64,000 nt of DNA, taken from Rhizohabitans arisaemae (GTDB lineage Bacteria; Actinomycetota; Actinomycetes; Streptosporangiales; Streptosporangiaceae). Position numbers and translations under genes: made by a program. Below are positions 61,213 through 64,000 of the stretch, piece after piece. The DNA lies in contig NZ_BLRH01000009.1 of NCBI RefSeq assembly GCF_025996515.1, forward strand, positions 434,001-498,000. The letters run 5' to 3'. The notes beneath the pieces are model-generated. The model was not told the origin of the DNA. It saw only the letters and a program-made list of their open reading frames with translations, and did not search any database. The stretch's first letter is position 1. Every line of letters starts with the position of its first letter.

Positions 61213-61794
61213 TCACGGGGTGAGCTTTCTTCTCAGCCGGTCGAAGCAGCGCGCCCGGGTGGGGCCGATGCTGCCGATGGGGATGCTCAACGTCTCGGCG
61301 ATCTCGGCGTAGCTCGGCTGCGGGGAGCTGAGCATGACCCGGATGAGCTCGCCGCACCGGCCCGGCATCTCCCGGAGCGCCTCCCAGAGGCGGCGTTCCC
61401 GATCCTGTGTCGCCGCCTGGTGTTCGGCTTCCACCACGACGTCTTCGGCGGAGTCGTCGCGCAGGTTGTGTTCGAGGAACGTGATGTCGGCGGTGGGTGT
61501 CACCCGCCGTATGGCCCGCAGGACCTTCGCGCACTCCCTGCGGGTGGTGGTCGCGAGCCAGGCCCCGAGGCGTTCGGGGTGCTCGATCCGGCCGAGGTGT
61601 TCGGCGAGCCGGAGCCAGGTGGTCTGGAAGACGTCGGCGGCGTCGGCGTTGTCGAGTCCGTGTCCCCGGGTGATCGACCAGACCAGTCCGCTGAACCGCT
61701 CCACGATTCTCTGCCAGGCTCCTGGATCGCCGTCGGCGGCTTTGAGGAGGTCGGCGGCCTCTTCAGGGTGCACGTTGAGGGCTTCCGTCGTCAT
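61213..61794 (-). CDS. ECF-type sigma-70 factor
   Basis: 193 residues. Region 2 (WQRIVERFSGLVWSITRGHGLDNADAADVFQTTWLRLAEHL) and region 4 (MPGRCGELIRVMLSSPQPSYAEIAETLSIPIGSIGPTRARCFDRLRRKL). The region 4 HTH is complete. No classical anti-sigma gene adjoins it; the TPR-CHAT gene upstream and the small gene downstream on the same strand are the candidates for control. Confidence 0.92.
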   Translation of the reverse strand: MTTEALNVHPEEAADLLKAADGDPGAWQRIVERFSGLVWSITRGHGLDNADAADVFQTTWLRLAEHLGRIEHPERLGAWLATTTRRECAKVLRAIRRVTPTADITFLEHNLRDDSAEDVVVEAEHQAATQDRERRLWEALREMPGRCGELIRVMLSSPQPSYAEIAETLSIPIGSIGPTRARCFDRLRRKLTP

Positions 61795-61890
61795 GGGTGG
61801 CGGGACCTTATGGTACTCAGGTCGATGGTCGCCGACATCATAGTGCCCACCTTCATCCAGACATCAAATGCTATTCCGGATGAACAACTC

Positions 61891-64000
61891 TCAGTCGGCG
61901 CCCAGGGCCAGGAAGGACGCCGCCGTCGCGGCACCCAGCGGAAACCCGCCCAGCTCACGGCGGGCGTCCCGGAGCGACTCGGCCAAGCCGAGCCCCGTCC
62001 GCAGCCCCCGGTGCAGGGCGAGCATCAGATCCACCGACGCCTCGTCGTTCACCGGGACCACGCTGGCCACGATCCCCGCCGTCCCCAGCGGGGCGAGGCT
62101 GCTGGTCAGGCCGAGCAGCTCGTCCGCCCCGGCCGAGGCCAGCCGCCCGGAGTCGCAGCTGGGCAGGACCAGCCGGTACGGGGCCCGCCCGAGCAGCTCG
62201 AAGTCGTGCACCGTGAGCGGCCCGTCGTCCATGCGCAGCGACGAGAAGAGCGGGCTGTCCGAGCGGAACGTGCCGTGGGCGGCGATGTGCGCGAGCCACG
62301 CTCCGTCGATCGCCTCCAGCACCGCCTTGGCCGTCGCCGTGCCGTCGCCGAGCGAGGTGGCGTCGCCGTACTCGGCCATCAGCTTGGGTACCTCGGCCGC
62401 GCCGCTGCCCAGCCCCGGCCCGTGCACCAGGACGACGTCGCGCCGGACCGGCGCGGGCACCCCCCGCGACCGCAGCCACGCCGTCGCCGACGGCGCCACG
62501 CTGAACACCCGGCCGGTCAGGGCGGGCAGCAGCGCCCACGGGATCGAGAGCAGCTTGGCGGGCGGCACGACCACGATCGGTCCCTCGCCGAGCTCCCGGA
62601 CGGCCGGGCCGAGCAGGATCCGCTCCAGCCGCGCCCCGGTGGCGTTCAGCACCGACAGGTCGGCCGACCGGTTGTGCGCCAGCCGGACGAGCCGCGACCG
62701 CGCGAACTCGATCTCCCGCGCCGCGTCCGCGGCCCGGCCGGCGCTCAGCCGCCGTACCCGGCCGTCCCCGCACACCAGCACGTGCAGCTCGCCGTCGATC
62801 TCGGCGATCTCCAGGAGCCGGGCGTCGCCGAGCCGGTCCAGCAGCGCGGGGACCGTGAACACGCCGTCGTCGCGGCGCCCGGTCCCGCGGGTCCGCAGCA
62901 GCCGCTCCCGGATCGCCGCCTCCAGCCGCTGCTGCTCGCGGTGGAGTGTGCCCGGCCCGCCCCGCAGGGCACCCCCGCGGGGGCTCACCGGGCTCCCGCT
63001 CCGCTCCAGGCGGCTGGTCACATCCCGCAGCGCGGTGAGCTCGGCCCGCAGTTCCCGGTCGTCGGGCGGGCGGACCGGGGGGATGCGCAGCGCGGTGGCC
63101 CGCCAGCGTTCGCTCCAGAGGAGCAGGTCGCGGGGACCTCCCGTCTCCAGCGCCTGCCGCTGGGCGAGCGCCGCCAGCTCGGCGCCCTGCGCGGTGGCCT
63201 GCGCCCTCAGCTCGGTGGCGCCCAGGGTCAGCAGATGGCTGTCCAGGACGTCCAGGCCGCGTCGGCACGCGTGCAGCAGCCGGCGCGGGCTCCGGGCCGC
63301 CCGGGCGCGGAGCGCCTCGGCGAGCCAGCCGCTGGACCGGGAGAGGGCCGCGCCGCTCCCCCGGGTCCGCGCCGCGGTGGCGAGATGGGCGTCGGCGTCG
63401 GCAGCCCGGCCGAGCGCGAGGGCCACCCGCCCGGCCAGCAGGTGCGCCCTGGCCGCGTCGCCCGACCCCAGCCGGTCCAGGCTCTGCGCGGCGCGGCCCA
63501 CCTCGTGCAGCAGGCGGGCGCCGACCTGGCCGCTCGCGTACTTGGCCTCGGCGAGGACGAGCCGCGCCTGCGCCTGCCACCAGGGCCGCCGCTGCGCGCC
63601 GAACAGCCGGGCCGCCGCCTGCGCCCGCTCCCACGCCGATCGCGGGTCGCCGGTGGCGAGGGCGACGTGCGCGGCCGTGAGCATCAGCTCGGCCTTCTTG
63701 GTCGCCTGCCCGCGCACCTGGTCGAAGGATTCCACCGCGGCGGACGCCTCCAGCAGTGCGTCGCCGGAGAGCCCGGCGGCGAGGTAGACGGCGCAGCGGT
63801 CGATGCTGAGGTCGGCCATCGGGGCGTTCAGCGCCTGGTAGCGCGGGGCGGCGTCGTCCAGCCGGGTCAGCGCCGTCGGCAGGTCCCCGGACCGGAACGC
63901 GGCGAGTCCCCGGTTGTGGATCGCCGCCGCCTGCTCCAGCTCCTGACGGGTCTCGGCGTAGAGCCGTTCGCAGGCCCGGAAGTCGGCGTCGGCGCGTTCG
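61891..64000 (-). CDS. TPR-CHAT domain caspase-like protein, 5' end outside the window
   Basis: The frame is open to the window edge, so at least 703 residues are present and the start lies beyond. The N-terminal two-thirds are helical TPR-like repeats (GLAAFRSGDLPTALTRLDDA; LAEAKYASGQVGARLL). The C-terminal CHAT protease has the catalytic dyad His in WLAHIAAHGTF and Cys in LVLPSCDSGR, and ends with GFPLGAATAASFLALG. CHAT proteases are caspase relatives used in signalling and defence. The sigma gene begins 96 bp downstream; one operon is likely. Confidence 0.92.
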   Translation of the reverse strand, partial: ERADADFRACERLYAETRQELEQAAAIHNRGLAAFRSGDLPTALTRLDDAAPRYQALNAPMADLSIDRCAVYLAAGLSGDALLEASAAVESFDQVRGQATKKAELMLTAAHVALATGDPRSAWERAQAAARLFGAQRRPWWQAQARLVLAEAKYASGQVGARLLHEVGRAAQSLDRLGSGDAARAHLLAGRVALALGRAADADAHLATAARTRGSGAALSRSSGWLAEALRARAARSPRRLLHACRRGLDVLDSHLLTLGATELRAQATAQGAELAALAQRQALETGGPRDLLLWSERWRATALRIPPVRPPDDRELRAELTALRDVTSRLERSGSPVSPRGGALRGGPGTLHREQQRLEAAIRERLLRTRGTGRRDDGVFTVPALLDRLGDARLLEIAEIDGELHVLVCGDGRVRRLSAGRAADAAREIEFARSRLVRLAHNRSADLSVLNATGARLERILLGPAVRELGEGPIVVVPPAKLLSIPWALLPALTGRVFSVAPSATAWLRSRGVPAPVRRDVVLVHGPGLGSGAAEVPKLMAEYGDATSLGDGTATAKAVLEAIDGAWLAHIAAHGTFRSDSPLFSSLRMDDGPLTVHDFELLGRAPYRLVLPSCDSGRLASAGADELLGLTSSLAPLGTAGIVASVVPVNDEASVDLMLALHRGLRTGLGLAESLRDARRELGGFPLGAATAASFLALGAD

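Overview
The window is high-GC actinomycete DNA, probably from the Streptosporangiales. This assignment is inferred from the gene families: a mycothiol-dependent DinB-type enzyme, two DUF574-type SAM methyltransferases, a GAF/SpoIIE phosphatase, a DivIVA protein, GH75 and GH18 enzymes with Sec signals, a tricorn protease, many GTG/TTG starts, and a tRNA without encoded CCA. It is ordinary chromosome with scattered accessory patches. No complete insertion sequence, prophage, rRNA or CRISPR array is visible.

Layout. 0-6 kb: a 5'-truncated solute-binding/VWA protein, a maleylpyruvate-isomerase-family enzyme, an orphan HTH/N6-methylase facing a ROK regulator across a perfect palindrome. 6-7 kb: a frameshifted lasso-peptide B2-type protease relic and a tiny membrane protein. 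7-20 kb: housekeeping (lon behind a HAIR-like operator, heme oxygenase, TetR, epimerase, tricorn protease, glmS, a hotdog protein, corA). 20-27 kb: ArsR regulator, SH3 protein, DivIVA-like protein, ZIP-like transporter, GH75 chitosanase, methyltransferase, SpoIIE phosphatase, tRNA-Pro. 27-32 kb: two paralogous leucine-rich-repeat genes with similar upstream DNA flank two secreted peptidases. 32-39 kb: a tightly overlapped lipoprotein/adaptor/ATPase/permease efflux operon behind a two-component system, then MarR and a membrane protein with twin palindromes. 39-46 kb: I36-type inhibitor, decayed repeats, TetR/SRPBCC pair with twin operators, DUF2000 beside an AraC relic, methyltransferase, metallo-hydrolase, TetR.

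The most unusual part is 45.8-51.1 kb, all on the minus strand: an orphan Cas6, a Crp/Fnr regulator with an intact cyclic-nucleotide phosphate-binding cassette, an AT-rich gap, and a class III cyclase-like gene overlapping by 4 nt a degenerate P-loop/HEAT-like protein. The cyclase and the Crp protein could form a local second-messenger circuit (inference). A second conflict- or signalling-type module closes the window (60.7-64 kb): a TPR-CHAT protease, an ECF sigma factor and a small conserved-looking protein. Between them lie secreted hydrolases (chitinase, alpha/beta hydrolase, S15 and S28 peptidases) and a Doc-type toxin-antitoxin pair with tandem operator repeats.
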